From contig WAEK01000004.1 of the NCBI GenBank assembly GCA_011634665.1, forward strand, positions 3,288,001-3,352,000: 64,000 nucleotides of DNA, in the 5' to 3' direction. A program made the position numbers and the translations under genes. Every line of letters starts with the position of its first letter. Position 1 is the first letter of the stretch. Origin of the DNA: Mortierella sp. BCC40632 (Eukaryota; Mortierellomycota; Mortierellomycetes; Mortierellales; Mortierellaceae). This document shows, in pieces, positions 1 to 13,300 of the stretch. The notes beneath the pieces were generated by a model that was not told the origin of the DNA, made no database searches, and saw only the letters and a list, made by a program, of their open reading frames with translations.

Positions 1-617
1 TTCATAGGTCTATGTCCATGGCCCCCCTTCTACATACAAACATACATATGCTCCTCTACTCTGCACTCTTTCGCCTCCTACTCTTCTTCATCTCTGCCTT
101 GTTGATGTTATCGCCCCATGTCTGTCGGTTCTGGCTCGCCTTTTGCTCGTGTGCGTGGCATGGGGCTACTGGATTGCTTTTGGGGGAGAGGAAATGAGAG
201 TCTCAAGAGCTGGTGCAAAGAGTGAGCTGTCTCCACGCCGCAAACACAGAGTCTTTACTCACAGCCTTTATTCACTCGAGATTGAGTGTGAGAGCTCGCG
301 CCTTGGCCCACAGCGGGAACAGCAATCGCGCCATGCATCAGCAAGCTAGGATAGGGATCGGCTCGACTGCTACAAGAGTTGGGTGGATGAGTAGAAGGCG
401 AGTAAATGGTGTTAATGAATGAGCGATCGGGAAAAAGAAGGTACATGAGTAGGAAGAGGGTGCGCGTGCAAGATAAGGCTACGGAGGCGGTGAGTACGAA
501 TACGGGGGTGGAGATGGGAGCGCAGACCAAGAAAGCCCTCGCAATAGACAAGTTGCCTTAGTCAGGCCTTAGTAATGCAGACAGACTCGCTTTCTAAATC
601 GTTGTGCCCAGCAGAGG

Positions 618-624
618 TATATAA
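618..624 (+). promoter_or_regulatory. TATA-like box of the PAPS reductase gene
   Basis: The string TATATAA lies about 195 bp before the start codon at 820. It is followed by a strongly CT-rich stretch (about 640-730) typical of fungal transcription start regions and leaders. Placement is inferred from sequence only. Confidence 0.45.
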
Positions 625-819
625 CGCATTCTCCGAACGTCTCTCTTCTCTCTCTCTTTATTCTCTTTCCCATCCCGCCTTTGCTCTCTTCTTTCTCTTT
701 CTCTCCTTACTCCACTCTCCACCCTCCACTCTCCGAAGCAGGAACTCTTCTCTCACAGTCCACCCTTCTCGTTCGGTCTTCCCACTCCTCCATCAACCTC
801 ACCAGCAACATACACAGCC

Positions 820-1794
820 ATGCCTGAGGCCACTTCTACCGGACAGACCGCTGCCAACGCGCTCTTCACCCCTACCCATCTTAAGTTTCTCAACGCCAAG
901 CTTGAGAAGCTGCCCGCTGAAAAGATCATCGAGTGGGCTATGGTCTCACTCCCAGGTCTGATCCAGACGACAGCCTTTGGCAACACAGGCCTTGTCATCC
1001 TCGACATGATCAACCGTATCCATATTGACCAGCAGGCTGCAGCCAACCACCACCCCACTCCAGCCTCGTCTTCCGCCTCCGAGGATGACGACAACGATGA
1101 GAGCCAGGCCAGATTCCGCAAGTCTGGCTACAACACCCGTCGTCATCCTGTCCCTCTCATCTTCCTCGATACTCTTTATCACTTCCAGGAGACCCTTGAT
1201 CTTGCTCAGCAAGTCCAGGACCACTACAATATTCCACTCAAGGTTTACAAGCCTCTCGATGTTGAGACCACTGAGGAGTTTGAAAGTCAGTATGGCAAGC
1301 AACTCTGGGAGACCGATGAGCTAGCCTATGACTACTTGGTCAAGGTCGAGCCCGCTCGTCGTGCCTATGCCGAACTTGGCGCCCAGGCAGTCATTTCGGG
1401 CCGTCGTCGGTCTCAGAAGGGTGACCGTTCGCATCTTGACATTCTTGAGATCGAGGCGGGAACGGGTTTGCTAAAGCTGAACCCACTCGCGACTTGGTCT
1501 TTCCAACAGGTCCGAACCTACCTTCGTGCGTACCAGGTCCCAACCAATGCTCTCCTTGAACAAGGTTATCGGTCGATTGGTGACTGGCACTCGACCAAGC
1601 CTGCTACGAACCCCGATGATGAGCGATCGGGTCGTTGGGAGGGTAAACAAAAGACTGAGTGCGGACTTCATGTTGACTACTTCAAGATGCGTGCCGAGTT
1701 CCAGGCTTCGCAAAAGAAGAAGCAAGCCCTTCTCGCAGCCCAACAAGCTGCACTTGATACACAGGCGCAGCAGGCACAGGTGGTTCAAGCCTAA
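820..1794 (+). CDS. MET16: Phosphoadenylyl-sulfate (PAPS) reductase
   Basis: This is a 324-residue intronless frame. The family reduces PAPS to sulfite and adenosine 3',5'-bisphosphate with thioredoxin, in cytosolic sulfate assimilation leading to cysteine and methionine. Visible family marks are the substrate-binding segment SGRRRSQKGDR (residues 193-203), the KVEP segment (175-178), and the C-terminal ECGLH motif with catalytic Cys281. The paired cysteines that hold an iron-sulfur cluster in bacterial APS reductases are not seen, as in fungal PAPS reductases. The protein is longer than yeast Met16 (about 261 residues). Part of the excess is an acidic serine-rich insert at about 72-100 and a Gln/Ala-rich tail. 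The start at 820 is the first ATG after the CT-rich leader and gives a full N-terminus. The gene is convergent with the lipid kinase gene downstream. Confidence 0.93.
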   Translation: MPEATSTGQTAANALFTPTHLKFLNAKLEKLPAEKIIEWAMVSLPGLIQTTAFGNTGLVILDMINRIHIDQQAAANHHPTPASSSASEDDDNDESQARFRKSGYNTRRHPVPLIFLDTLYHFQETLDLAQQVQDHYNIPLKVYKPLDVETTEEFESQYGKQLWETDELAYDYLVKVEPARRAYAELGAQAVISGRRRSQKGDRSHLDILEIEAGTGLLKLNPLATWSFQQVRTYLRAYQVPTNALLEQGYRSIGDWHSTKPATNPDDERSGRWEGKQKTECGLHVDYFKMRAEFQASQKKKQALLAAQQAALDTQAQQAQVVQA

Positions 1795-2409
1795 GGAAAA
1801 AAAAGAAGAAAAGGCCTCTTATTTTTCTATCGTCCTTGCACACTTCCCTTTCGTTTCATGTAATTGTAGTCAACCAAAAAAAAAAGGGCGATTCCCACAA
1901 AATGGTCTCAGAATGGAGCAAGTCTCACTCTATCAAGTGTGCCCCCGTAGCAGTGTGCTACTTTCTCCAGTCTCTCCTTACCCCACTCTCATTCTCACCA
2001 CCCCTTGTATTATAGAGCGCATCACCTTTTGCACATTAATAAATGAAAAAAAGCAACAAAAAAAGAGCGATCCCAGGGTAATGAACCCGATTGTGACGAG
2101 CATGCATCCTTTTCATCCTTGGGGCCTGATCAATAGAGGATACATGTGGATGAAAATGTTTGTCTAAGGAGGGATCGGTACATTTGGATCGGGGCAGACA
2201 GTCTCTCACCCCCTTCCCCCTCTCCTTTCCTTCCCTTTCTCCTTGCGCCTACTTGTCATCATGCGCGGACCTCAATTGTCATGGCTACTCCATTTAAATG
2301 GTCTCATATTGCGTCAAGTACCAGACAACTGATAAAAAAAAAAAAAAAGGCCGATCGTCCAATTTCACTCTTCTTTTTTTTTTTTTTTCTCCTGCTTCTT
2401 GACATGTCT
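1795..2409. other. Convergent 3' intergenic region
   Basis: This stretch separates the PAPS reductase stop from the lipid kinase stop on the other strand. It contains A-rich runs, an AATAAA-type signal near 2038-2043, and poly-A/poly-T tracts near 2335-2390. The frames here are low-complexity and I see no gene. Confidence 0.6.
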
Positions 2410-5400
2410 TTACGAGAGCGGAAAAAAGACATGTGGTAGTTTCCTCAGCCGGGACGCTCCTTCAAACTCGCCCTCCGCATCCTCCTGTTTTTCTGCAAGA
2501 TTCTCTTGATTCCGAGCTCCATAATCTCCCGTATATGCGGAGAGCATATCAGTCGGCATGGACGCCAGGATTGCCTTGGACATTTTCTCAAAGTATCCTT
2601 GGGTTTTTGTTCTATGGGTTCCTTCGGCATGAGCACCTTTCTCTGATGTTGTTCGTGCGTCAACGTCAGCCGTTGTGGATGAGCCTTCCTTGGACGTCTC
2701 GGACGAGGTTTGGACCGCTGTTGTCGCTTCCTTATTGGCTTCGTCTACCTGCTCAAGAGCCGTTTTTGTCCATTTGTCTAAAGGAAAGTCAATTCATATC
2801 GTTCCAATGAGCAGAAGGTCCGCATATAGTCAAGCCCGTAGTCATTCGAGTCGTTCACACGCTCGTTCCTCTCTCTCTCTCCTCAAGAGAGAAAGAAAAG
2901 TCGCATAATTCTCCTGAAACGCTGTGACATACCTGGTACGGCCAAAAAGTATCGCTCCATAGCTTCCCTGAACCGAGTCTTGTACTGTTGTGGCGGTAAC
3001 ACGGTGACGCTATCCTTGGATGCTCGGAGGGTCGTCTTCCCCTTGGACTCGATTCGCTTGTACCATGTGTAAGCGCCAATGAAATCTTTTTTTTTTTTTT
3101 GTGAATCGATCCACAGCATTCCAGAAAAAAAAATCAAGACAAAAGAACACGACATGTCAGCAACCCGATTGCGTTATATTGCACCATCGGTAGTAGTTTG
3201 ACATCTGCTAGATTTCCAGAATATGAAGACATCGGTTCCTTTGGTCCGTTTTTTGCATGACAAATAGAGCAAAAAAAACTTACCCACGATGCCAACCACT
3301 AGCTCCTTGCGCTCATCATCCACGCCAATCAATAGCGAATAGTCCATGATATTGGCAGATGCCAAGAAATCTGTGTCGTTCTGAAGTGACTCTCGGATAA
3401 TCTTTTTTGAATGTGAATGGATCAGTAGCAGGGCCTTGTATCGACCCTCAAGAAAGTCGCCATCCCAGAGAGTGGTCGAGCCTCCTGCTGGGGCAGCGGA
3501 CTTTGAGCCGACATGTCGATCCTGGATACCTTTCAGATCGAATCTCTAGAATAATAGACGCGTTTTTTTGTTTTGTTTTGTTGAGTGGATCAGAGCAAAA
3601 AAAAAAAAAAAAAAGAAAGAAAGAAAAGAAAAGCTCGAGGGAGTTAGGGTCTATCCTAGGCCATAGACTCTGTGAGACACAGAGAGGTGTATACCCTTAT
3701 CTCGGTAGAGCCTTACCGTAGCAATCTTTTGATTGTAAAAGAGATGCTCCATTACGAGCACATCGATCTTTTTGACAAATCCTGTAGCTCTATTCTTGAT
3801 CTTGAAGGTGTAGAATCCGAAAATTTTGGCCAGGACCGTGGGGGCTCGGTGGGTCTTTTCCATATACTCGAAATACTTGGGCGCGAATTTTAAGAGTTCG
3901 TCTTTTTCGGCAATGTTCCAACTCGAGACCATTTCTTTGACCACAAACCGGTCATCTAAAGAATCAATACACGATACAGGGTTGGGTTACAACGGGCGTC
4001 AAGCAGTTTAGAAACCATTTTGTCTACAAGGACAGTCATTCCCCCTCTCCCCTCTCGTTCTTACTTCTATTCATCCAACAGAAAGCGTGTTTCTTTTTTT
4101 TTTTCTTTTTTTTTCTTTGTTTTTTTTTTTCTGTTACCTTTGGTTTTATAAAAGCTACTTTTGCTTTTTCCACCACTGGCGTTCCAAGTCTTGCATCTTG
4201 ACAAGGACTGAACATAGGTTGCATGGATCCCACACCGTCTCCGTAGCTTGTCAAATTCCTCTGCAAAATAAACGGTACACGAGAATGTTGAATTTCCGTG
4301 TGAAAATCCTAAAAAGCATGTCAACAAAAAAAAAAAAAAAAAAAAAAGAGCCCAGTTTTACAGATTAGTATTGTTATTTCTTTCATCTTCTTCATATCGG
4401 ACGAACAACAAACAAGTACCAATAACATCAACAACACAGTAAACTTGTCTACATACGTGCTTTTAAATGTGGACTCTGCGCGGCTGGGTCCGTCTCTAAA
4501 GAGAGTGCATCCAGACCCTTTTCATCCCCAAAAATCCGAAAGTAATCGGGTCCCGACTTTTCAAGGTGAGCGCTGGTACTTGTTGAACCATACGTCGAAA
4601 AGCCGCCGCCAATCTTTTCTGAAAGAGCATTAAGACTAAGGCCCTTCATTGTTCCACTGAGACCAGAGGCAAAGGAGTGATACCCAAACGTATGTTTGGA
4701 TTTTGTTCCTGACGATGGCGTTGGTGTCGTGGCTCGATGTTCTGTGGGTGATAAAAAGGCGGAAGATGCGGATGTCGTTTCTGGAGACATGGTTGCTTCG
4801 GGTGAGGTGACCAAGGATGGGGTTGAACTTGGAAAGTGCATCATGCTGACTGGTCGACCACTGCTTTCATGCTTCTTTTCAGGAGGGGAAAGGAATCGGC
4901 TATGTCGACCTGTGCCTCCAAAATGTAAACTAAGCGTTCCTCGTGGGGTTCTGGCTCCACTGGGTATCAGACTTGAAAAGTCTTTGGCAGCCTTGACATA
5001 TCGTACACTGGTTTGATATCCATCAATGACCAAGAATGAGTCTTCATCCTCCTCATCCTCTTCTTCTTCAGCCTCACCATCATCTTCGGCTCCACCTTGA
5101 CTCCTTGAATCGTCGTTGGTGGTTGATCCATTAGCTGTGCTCGTTACAGCAGTGCTTCCATCACTTCCTTCACTGCCATTTTTGCGGGGGGATAGAGTTG
5201 CGCTGCCTGCGGATCTTGAGGTGCGAAGTGGGGTGGGTGCTGTGAACATGGCGCTACTCAGGTGAAAGTCCTTTTTAGGTGGCGTTGGTGGGATCTCGAC
5301 TCCATTCTCCTTTTCATGATCACTACCATGATGATACATGAAGGAGAGCATTCGAAGATAATCTACTTGACTGTCGGTAATCCAAAAGCACATGGTATGT

Positions 5401-8400
5401 TCAACTGTTAAAATAAAGGAACAAAGCATGGAACTTCGAACGTGATTGGCAAGAGGTAAAGGGTGGTTGACCTCTTGTTACCTTAGAGCGGCCGCGATAA
5501 TTGAGCTGGGTTCATCTTCCCGTAAAATCACAGAGGAGCCTGGAAAAGTATGAAGTGTCTCGGACCTGATGGTAGCAGGAGTGGGTTAGAGTTTCTTTCC
5601 TAGGAAACGAGGCAATAAGCGTACAATTACTGAAGGCAGGAAAAAATAAAGAATAAAAAAAAAGAGTCGTGGCATACTTCGCATAATCCGGTAGCACCCA
5701 CTGGTTGACAAGAGGATCAGAGTCAGCGCTGAGAGCTTTGGAGCAGTTGGCTTTTTGCCATGCTTCCATGGACCGGACGGTACGTTGGATACATTCTCGG
5801 ATCCGATTCCGGAGATCGTTGAGACGGTAGATCGGTGTCTGTTTCAGCTGGTCATATAACTCAAACTCTTCAATTCGCCACCGATCGCCAAGTTCTTCTA
5901 GTTGGTCCAGAGCAGTTTTTCTGGCCGGATCTATGACAGCTGCTGGAGTTGTGGTTGTTGTTGGTATGGTGGGATTCTTTGATTTGTTCAGATGACTGTA
6001 ATTCTTGGACACCGACTTTGTCTCGCCTAGGAATTCCTCCATAGCCACAATAATCTTTTTGCAAGACTCATAAAAATGGAGGATCTCTAATCGAGCCTTA
6101 TTCAACTGATTCGATTGATCCGATTCGGTGATGTAGTCACAGTTAGACATGGTTGAAGCTGTGCTAGGACGGCGCGAGGCTTCTGATATTGGATGCGCAA
6201 TTGCCAATTGGTGAACATCTTCCCCAAGGTCATCCTCTCCGAAATGAGGCATCGGCGGAAAATCTTCCTGAACCTGAAGTCGTGAGAGTCGCATTTCAAA
6301 AAGATCGATCGTCTCGTGCTCAAAAGTAGCGACTAGTCCATGGTTCAGGAAACACCGCACAATAGCGTCCTTGGTTCCAACATGTTTACACAGTGGACGT
6401 GATCCGGGCTCAAAATGTTGACCATAGAGTAGAAGCTCCAGATATTTTCCAAATGAATAGAGCATGGATGCTCTTGAAAGAGTCTTGGGTCTCGTCCTTG
6501 CCCTACACATCTTACACCGAGTCCAGACAGCAACCATTCCGGGGGTCTCTAAGAATGGGGCGAATTCTTCAGAACTGAGATCAGTGTCGGAGCCAGGCTC
6601 AGGTCGCTCTACAGTAATATTGACCCTGCCTTCGCCATGAGTGTAACTGCTAATATGTCCCAATCGTTTGTGATGGCATGTCTTCTCAGCACAGTCTGAA
6701 TCGACTCGTTTGCAGAGATGCTGGAGCATCTCGCCCAGACTCATGTCTTCCTGCCCACCGGTTTTCCGATAGTATTCCATCGTGATTGTCTTGGGAGGGG
6801 AGCAGGGAGTAGCAGCAGTTGCGGACCAGTACCGAGAGTAGGAGACAGTTAATGACTGGTGATTATAAATGCCCTGGAGAGAGTCGCTGTTGGTCATGAG
6901 GTGTTCGAGTCCTGCTCTTGAATCAGTTGGAAGACGACTCGGCCTCAACGCAAAGGATGCTGTCTCGGGTGTGATCGATCCAAACCGCTGGTTGTTTCCA
7001 ATCCCTGGCGCCATACTCTTACTTCGACCGATCCGATTTCCAAATCCAATCTTTTTGGTGACAAATTCAATGTCTTCCCAATTGTATGACTTGCGTCGCA
7101 TGTTCAGACCGATATTTTCCTCGTTCCGGAGTCGGAGCAAGAGATGTGGAGGAGGAATGACGATATCGGGAGAGACGGATATAACTGACTTTTCGATCTG
7201 TTGGATAATCTTGGCGAATCGATGAGAGTGAGGTGGGTTAGTGTTGTGTAAATCCTCAGAAGATGCAGGGCCATCTGCAGTGCGCGATGAAGTAAGGCTG
7301 TTTCCGGACCCATTGAGGTGATGACCGTGAGCGAGCTTTGGATCGACATCCAGTGCCAGTTGTGTTGTGCCTCTCTTATACTTTGCAGGGACAGTCCCCC
7401 GTGATAGCCACCCAAAGAACATGGATCCTTTAGATGATCGCTTTGAGCTACTGATACTGCTTGCTTGCGATGAGGGAGGATGCTTCGTTTCCATATCTGT
7501 TGTTGGAATGGTCAGGGTTGACTCTGGTTTAACGACTCCATGATCACGCATCAAGTACGTTTCCAACTGAAGAGAGCAGAGTGCAAAGACGAGCAACTCG
7601 AGGATTTTGACCGCCTTAGGGAGGTCTTCTGCTCCAGCAGAAATTGAGATGGTTCCTCCCAGTTGAATTAGATCACCAAAGGATGCTAAAGAATGAATAG
7701 TAGAGATCACGAGAGGATTAGAGTTGTTACTTCTTTCCGCTTGTCAATACTTCGTCCGTATCCTGAGTGATAGAATAGGGAAGCATACCCTTGTTTTTAG
7801 GTTCAAAGCTCTCCTCTGCCAGGACGGATTCGCCTTCGAACCGACCGGGGGCGAACATGCATTCCTGTGAACTGCCGACATGCTTGGCCAGTCTAAGGCT
7901 GTAACTGAACCGCGGCCAGCTTTCTTCTGTTTCCTGTGGTGGTGTCTCGGTCGATGGCTTGTTCTCTCGTGTTCGAGGTTTCTTGGGGGACGTCGTGACC
8001 TCAGGGGCAGACAGACAAGACCCCTGAGTCCCTGTCCTCGCCACGGTCGCTCCCTCTAACCGAGTTCTGTAGGCCGTCTCAATCTGAAGCCAAGCATCAG
8101 AGACATTTGAGGCAAGCTTTTGGACCGTGTCCATTAGCAATCGCTGCCAGAGGAGTTCTGGCTCCAGACATGAGCTTGCAATCGACTGGCGAGCAATGGC
8201 TCGAATGTGATGTAGCGACCGCTGGTCTATTGGGACAAGCTGCAAATGGGGACGAAGGGAATTGTCTTTGGGTAGGGCCGAGCCTACAGGTTTGACCTCT
8301 GTGGAAGAAGCGGTAGCTGAAGGTGTCATGGAGGTTCCAATACTAGCGGACGCCATGGTTACGTCGTCTGTGGGTCCAGAATTGGTATTGGTGGCGGTGG

Positions 8401-8659
8401 CGTTCGCAGGAACGGGACCGGCTTCTGATCTCCGCTTGAGACTTGCAATGGTCGAGAAGAGCGAGCGTCGTTCGTGGGATGAGCTTGGGACAAGCGTAAT
8501 GGCAGGAGTAGGTGGTGATGATTCATCCGTTGTTGCTGCTGCTGCCACTGTCGTTTTCAGAGTCGACGACGTAGGGATGGGTGGCAATGGTTTAGACGAT
8601 TTCATTCCTGTGACCTCTTTCTCTTGCTTGCCTCTATCTATTCCCGTGCGGTTCATCAT
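2410..8659 (-). CDS. FAB1: Fab1/PIKfyve-type phosphatidylinositol-3-phosphate 5-kinase lacking FYVE and most of the CCT-like domain
   Basis: Nine exons on the minus strand join in frame to about 1689 residues: 8659-7789, 7685-5678, 5565-5482, 5370-4457, 4308-4138, 3955-3717, 3545-3284, 3085-2933, 2777-2410. The family makes PtdIns(3,5)P2 on endosome/vacuole membranes. The order seen is: a low-complexity N-terminus; a conserved helix (HHIRAIARQSI); the last strand and helix of the Cpn60/TCP1-like domain (IQLGGTISISAG to LETYLMRD); the Cys/His-rich region (about 605-800, including CKRVDSDC and CKMCRARTR); an acidic linker; the REDEPSSII motif (exon 3); and the PIPK kinase domain (about 1290-1570). 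Kinase marks are FSHGNSTF, RFVVKEM with the ATP lysine, PTVLAKIFGFY, RFDLKG and NIMDYSLLIGVD. There is no FYVE zinc finger, and roughly 200 residues of the TCP1-like domain are missing between exons 1 and 2. A charged tail of about 120 residues follows the kinase. The kinase identity is secure; exons 1 and 4 are the least constrained. Confidence 0.9.
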
Positions 8660-9685
<1,026 letters not shown>

Positions 9686-10269
9686 ATGGCAAACACGGAC
9701 ATTCAGTTAACACTCCAGGCGCATCTCAACCAGGCAAGCCTCGCCACCAATGCGCAGGAGTTAAGCAAGAATCTTGATGCATTCACGCGCGACTGGAGAC
9801 TGGAGCCTAGTCTGGAGCAATTCGACACCGCGCTTGGTCTTCTACGCGAATCAAGGCGGTCAGAGAATGGCGAGACGGTAGCTCTGTGGTGGGTCAACTT
9901 TATCCACGAGATAGCCCAGAGTGACCAAATCGATCCACTGTCGACCGAGCTGATCGATGGTAAGCAGGAAGACTCTTTGTCATTTAGATGGCTTTGAGGC
10001 GGTAGCCTGGTGGCGCCTAACGCGTTTTAGACCTATATTACACAAGACTGGAGAGTCTGTCATCATACAGGGTGCAACTACTGATAGCGCTTGTGTTTTC
10101 CGCTTATTAATGATATCGTTTAGTACTCTTCAAGTCAGCCGAGCCATTGGGAGACTTCATCCATAGTCCATCAGAGCCACTTTCCAAACAATCAATCCTC
10201 GCCTCGGCTGCGATCTACTCGGTTGTCTTCCGGATCTGGTATGTACCTTTCTTTTCTTTCTTTCTTTCT

Positions 10270-10303
<34 letters not shown>

Positions 10304-13300
10304 GTTGAAGTTGACCCTTGGGTACGCATTCTATAATGAAAAATACACTAAGCAGATCTACTCTTTTGTGGCCAATCAACGCTAGTTGTCAGGAGCAGGT
10401 CAATCATCAGGGACTCTGGAAAGAATACGGTTTCGCGATAAAACAGCGTGTTCTTGGCCACCTAAGAAGCAGCAGGGAGGGAGTTCTCATGTCGGTCTGC
10501 AAATACATTCAAATTATTGTTCAGACACAATCGCACAGCCAACCTAACTCGGCTTCGTCAGCTATTGAGGTACAGTCGATTAAGTTCTTGTACAAATGCA
10601 TGTGCTCCGATAGAGATTAGTTGAACTTGCGAATTAACTTTGGGTCATGCTTCTCCTCTACTACAGTCAATGTCGTTAAACAAAATACCAGCGAACCATC
10701 CGTTTTTGGATGTTGAAGAACTACAGGCGGAAGCCGATCGACTGCTTGGAGAGCTATTGGCTATCATCCATAGACCATCAATGTAAGAATACGACAAAAT
10801 CAAGAATGGCATTTGCCATGGATTGTGATGACTCTCTAGCGAGCCTATCATACTAATGATATATTTTGTGGATGCAATAGTTCTCCAACCATTGTTACAG
10901 CGCTCATCAATCAGACCAGCGCTCTCCAACGTGCCCGACCACAGTTTATTCCCCTTATCTTAATGACATGGGTAACATTCAGCAAGCATCATATGCCATC
11001 TCTGTTCCCACAGCCAAAGGCCAAGTTTATAGACAAAGCCATTAGGATTCAGCTGCTTTCTGTTTCCAAGTAAGATCTCGGACCCTTGGACTTTATTTAA
11101 GGAGAGTGGGAGTTTTTGGCGCTTTTGGCGCTTTTGGCACTTTATTCCAATAGCGTTGTATTAATGAAATCTGGGATTTTTGTTATCGACAATTAGGCTT
11201 CAACTTCAACCTCCACAAGCGCAGGCGCTTACTGATGCTCTTTCTGCTTATGGAATCAACTACACTGGAGGCGCCCTGAGTCGACAACAGCATCAGCAGC
11301 TGCTTCACCTGGATAAGGAAGGCGGAGAGGACTCTAGGCGATCGTCGAAGCGTCCTCGATCTTCCCATCAAGAAGGCGAAGACTCGGATGCGAAGCGCAT
11401 GCGGCCAGACCTTGATCCACGGAATAATAATACGCCACCACTGCCACCCCCACCACCGCCTTTGCTCCCTATCCAAGCCTCCTCTGCTAATATCCCACCT
11501 GGGTTTGGGCAGACACTCCTCAGCCAAATCACCATTACACAACTGCCCTTCCATCATGTTGTTGACATTATCCTGGAGACGCTTGCTGCGAACGGCGTGC
11601 CTCATCTCTTTCACTCCTTTTTGGTAAGCTCAAGCTCAGGATGTTTGGTCCTGAAGGGGTGAGATGATAAAAAGTCGATCACTAACGATTATCACCATTT
11701 CTTTGTAGGCCGCACTGCCAAGGGTGCCTCTCAGACCTGGACCATTACCAATGCCTCCTCCAGGAGTAGGTCCTCCCCCACCTGGACTTTTGCTTCCACC
11801 TCACCAACTCCCCCCTCCAGGAGTGGCACCAACGCCACCTGGAGGAATCTTCCCTCCACCCCAACCAACTGCACCCACTACTCAAGGCGAGCAGCAGAGA
11901 GCCGATGGTAAGGTGGTTGTAAAGAAAGAAGCCAGTCTCGCCAAATTGCAGTTGCCAACAGTTTCTGGAGAACAACCGGTCAAGGTCGTAGTGATGCCAC
12001 CTCGGCATGCACCGGTACGACTCCCTTCTCGTCCTGTAGTCGCCAAATCAGATGCAGTCACTGTTGGATCATTATCACATAAGGGTGGACTGTCGGAGCC
12101 TGAGATTAAGAAAGAGCCTAAAGTCGAGCCTGTGGTGTCTCAACAACAACTGAAGCAAGAGACACTCCAGGTCAAGCCATTCGAGTACTCTGAGCGTCAG
12201 GGAGTTGGCGCAGGAGTGAACACTGCAGTCATTGTGGCGTCTGGATCGACTGAAACTGCGAGCGAATTATTGAAGGAGACATTCTTGCGTATCTTGGCAT
12301 CCGAGCGGCTTGTTTCTATTCCAGGAGCAACAGGAAGGAAGATGCTTGAGGCTGCAGTCCGATCTCGACAGCCTGCGACGAACAACTCGGACCCAAGTGA
12401 GGCCGAATCTAGTCAGAGGTCTATTGTTCGTTCTGATGGTGCTAAAGAAGATCGAGCTTCAATGGCTGTGACCAAGACGGACTGGATGACAATCATCGCG
12501 CGTTTGTTGGCTCGCGCGTTTCCCAGAAGCTCAGGCGATCGGGATACATCAAGAGATCAGGGCATGAAGGAAATGATGATCAATTATATCTGCGCGGACT
12601 TTAAGCAACGCCGAGAGCTCGCATTAATTTGGCTTCATGAGGAGTGGTACTATGACAGCCTGTGCCAACGAAAAACCGAAGCAGGCAGTGAAGATCATAA
12701 CATGGATGCTGAGGACGCGGATAGGGAACCACAATACCTTTGGTGCCTCTACAAGATTCTGGATGGAATCACATCCGACTCTACACCATTGGATGTTCGG
12801 GATCGCGGTTTGACAAGGTTCCTACTCGAGGTGCCAGAGCTGCCTGAGGGTGCAGTGGATATTATCCAAAAGTATCTAGACGATCCAGCGAGAGCACAAT
12901 TGGGCATGTCATGTCTGAGAGACGTCGTTAATCTCCGCCCTCCAAGCCGAGACCGGGCCCTGCAAATCGTCCTTGAGTACACGGCTCACCTAGAGAAGTT
13001 GCAGCGATCCATTGCGATCGTAACAGCAAGAAAGTGGTATATGGAGCATCCGACAGTGGGACCTCGTGTAGAGCAATATGCATTGAGCCAACTAGAGTCG
13101 CTTAAAGACTTTTCTGTCCCTAGACGCAACTCAACATCAGCACCAGCGACCTTGCCCAAGAATGACGATCGGGATGTAAAGATGGAGGAAGATCCATCTT
13201 CAAACTCAAATGTTAAAGCTGAAGAGAGCGAAGGACCCCAAAGCGGTGAACGTGAGGGAACAAAGATGGAAGTTGATGGCGCTCAACAGCAAGTCCACCC

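Noticed and set aside
3174..3365. A separate short gene
   Set aside because: It is exon 7 of the Fab1-type kinase (NIMDYSLLIGVD) read past its splice site.
7727..7735. Short intron from GTAACA at 7730 to 7686 in the Fab1-type gene
   Set aside because: It leaves the wrong phase and hits a stop; the donor GTATGC at 7788 fits phase exactly.
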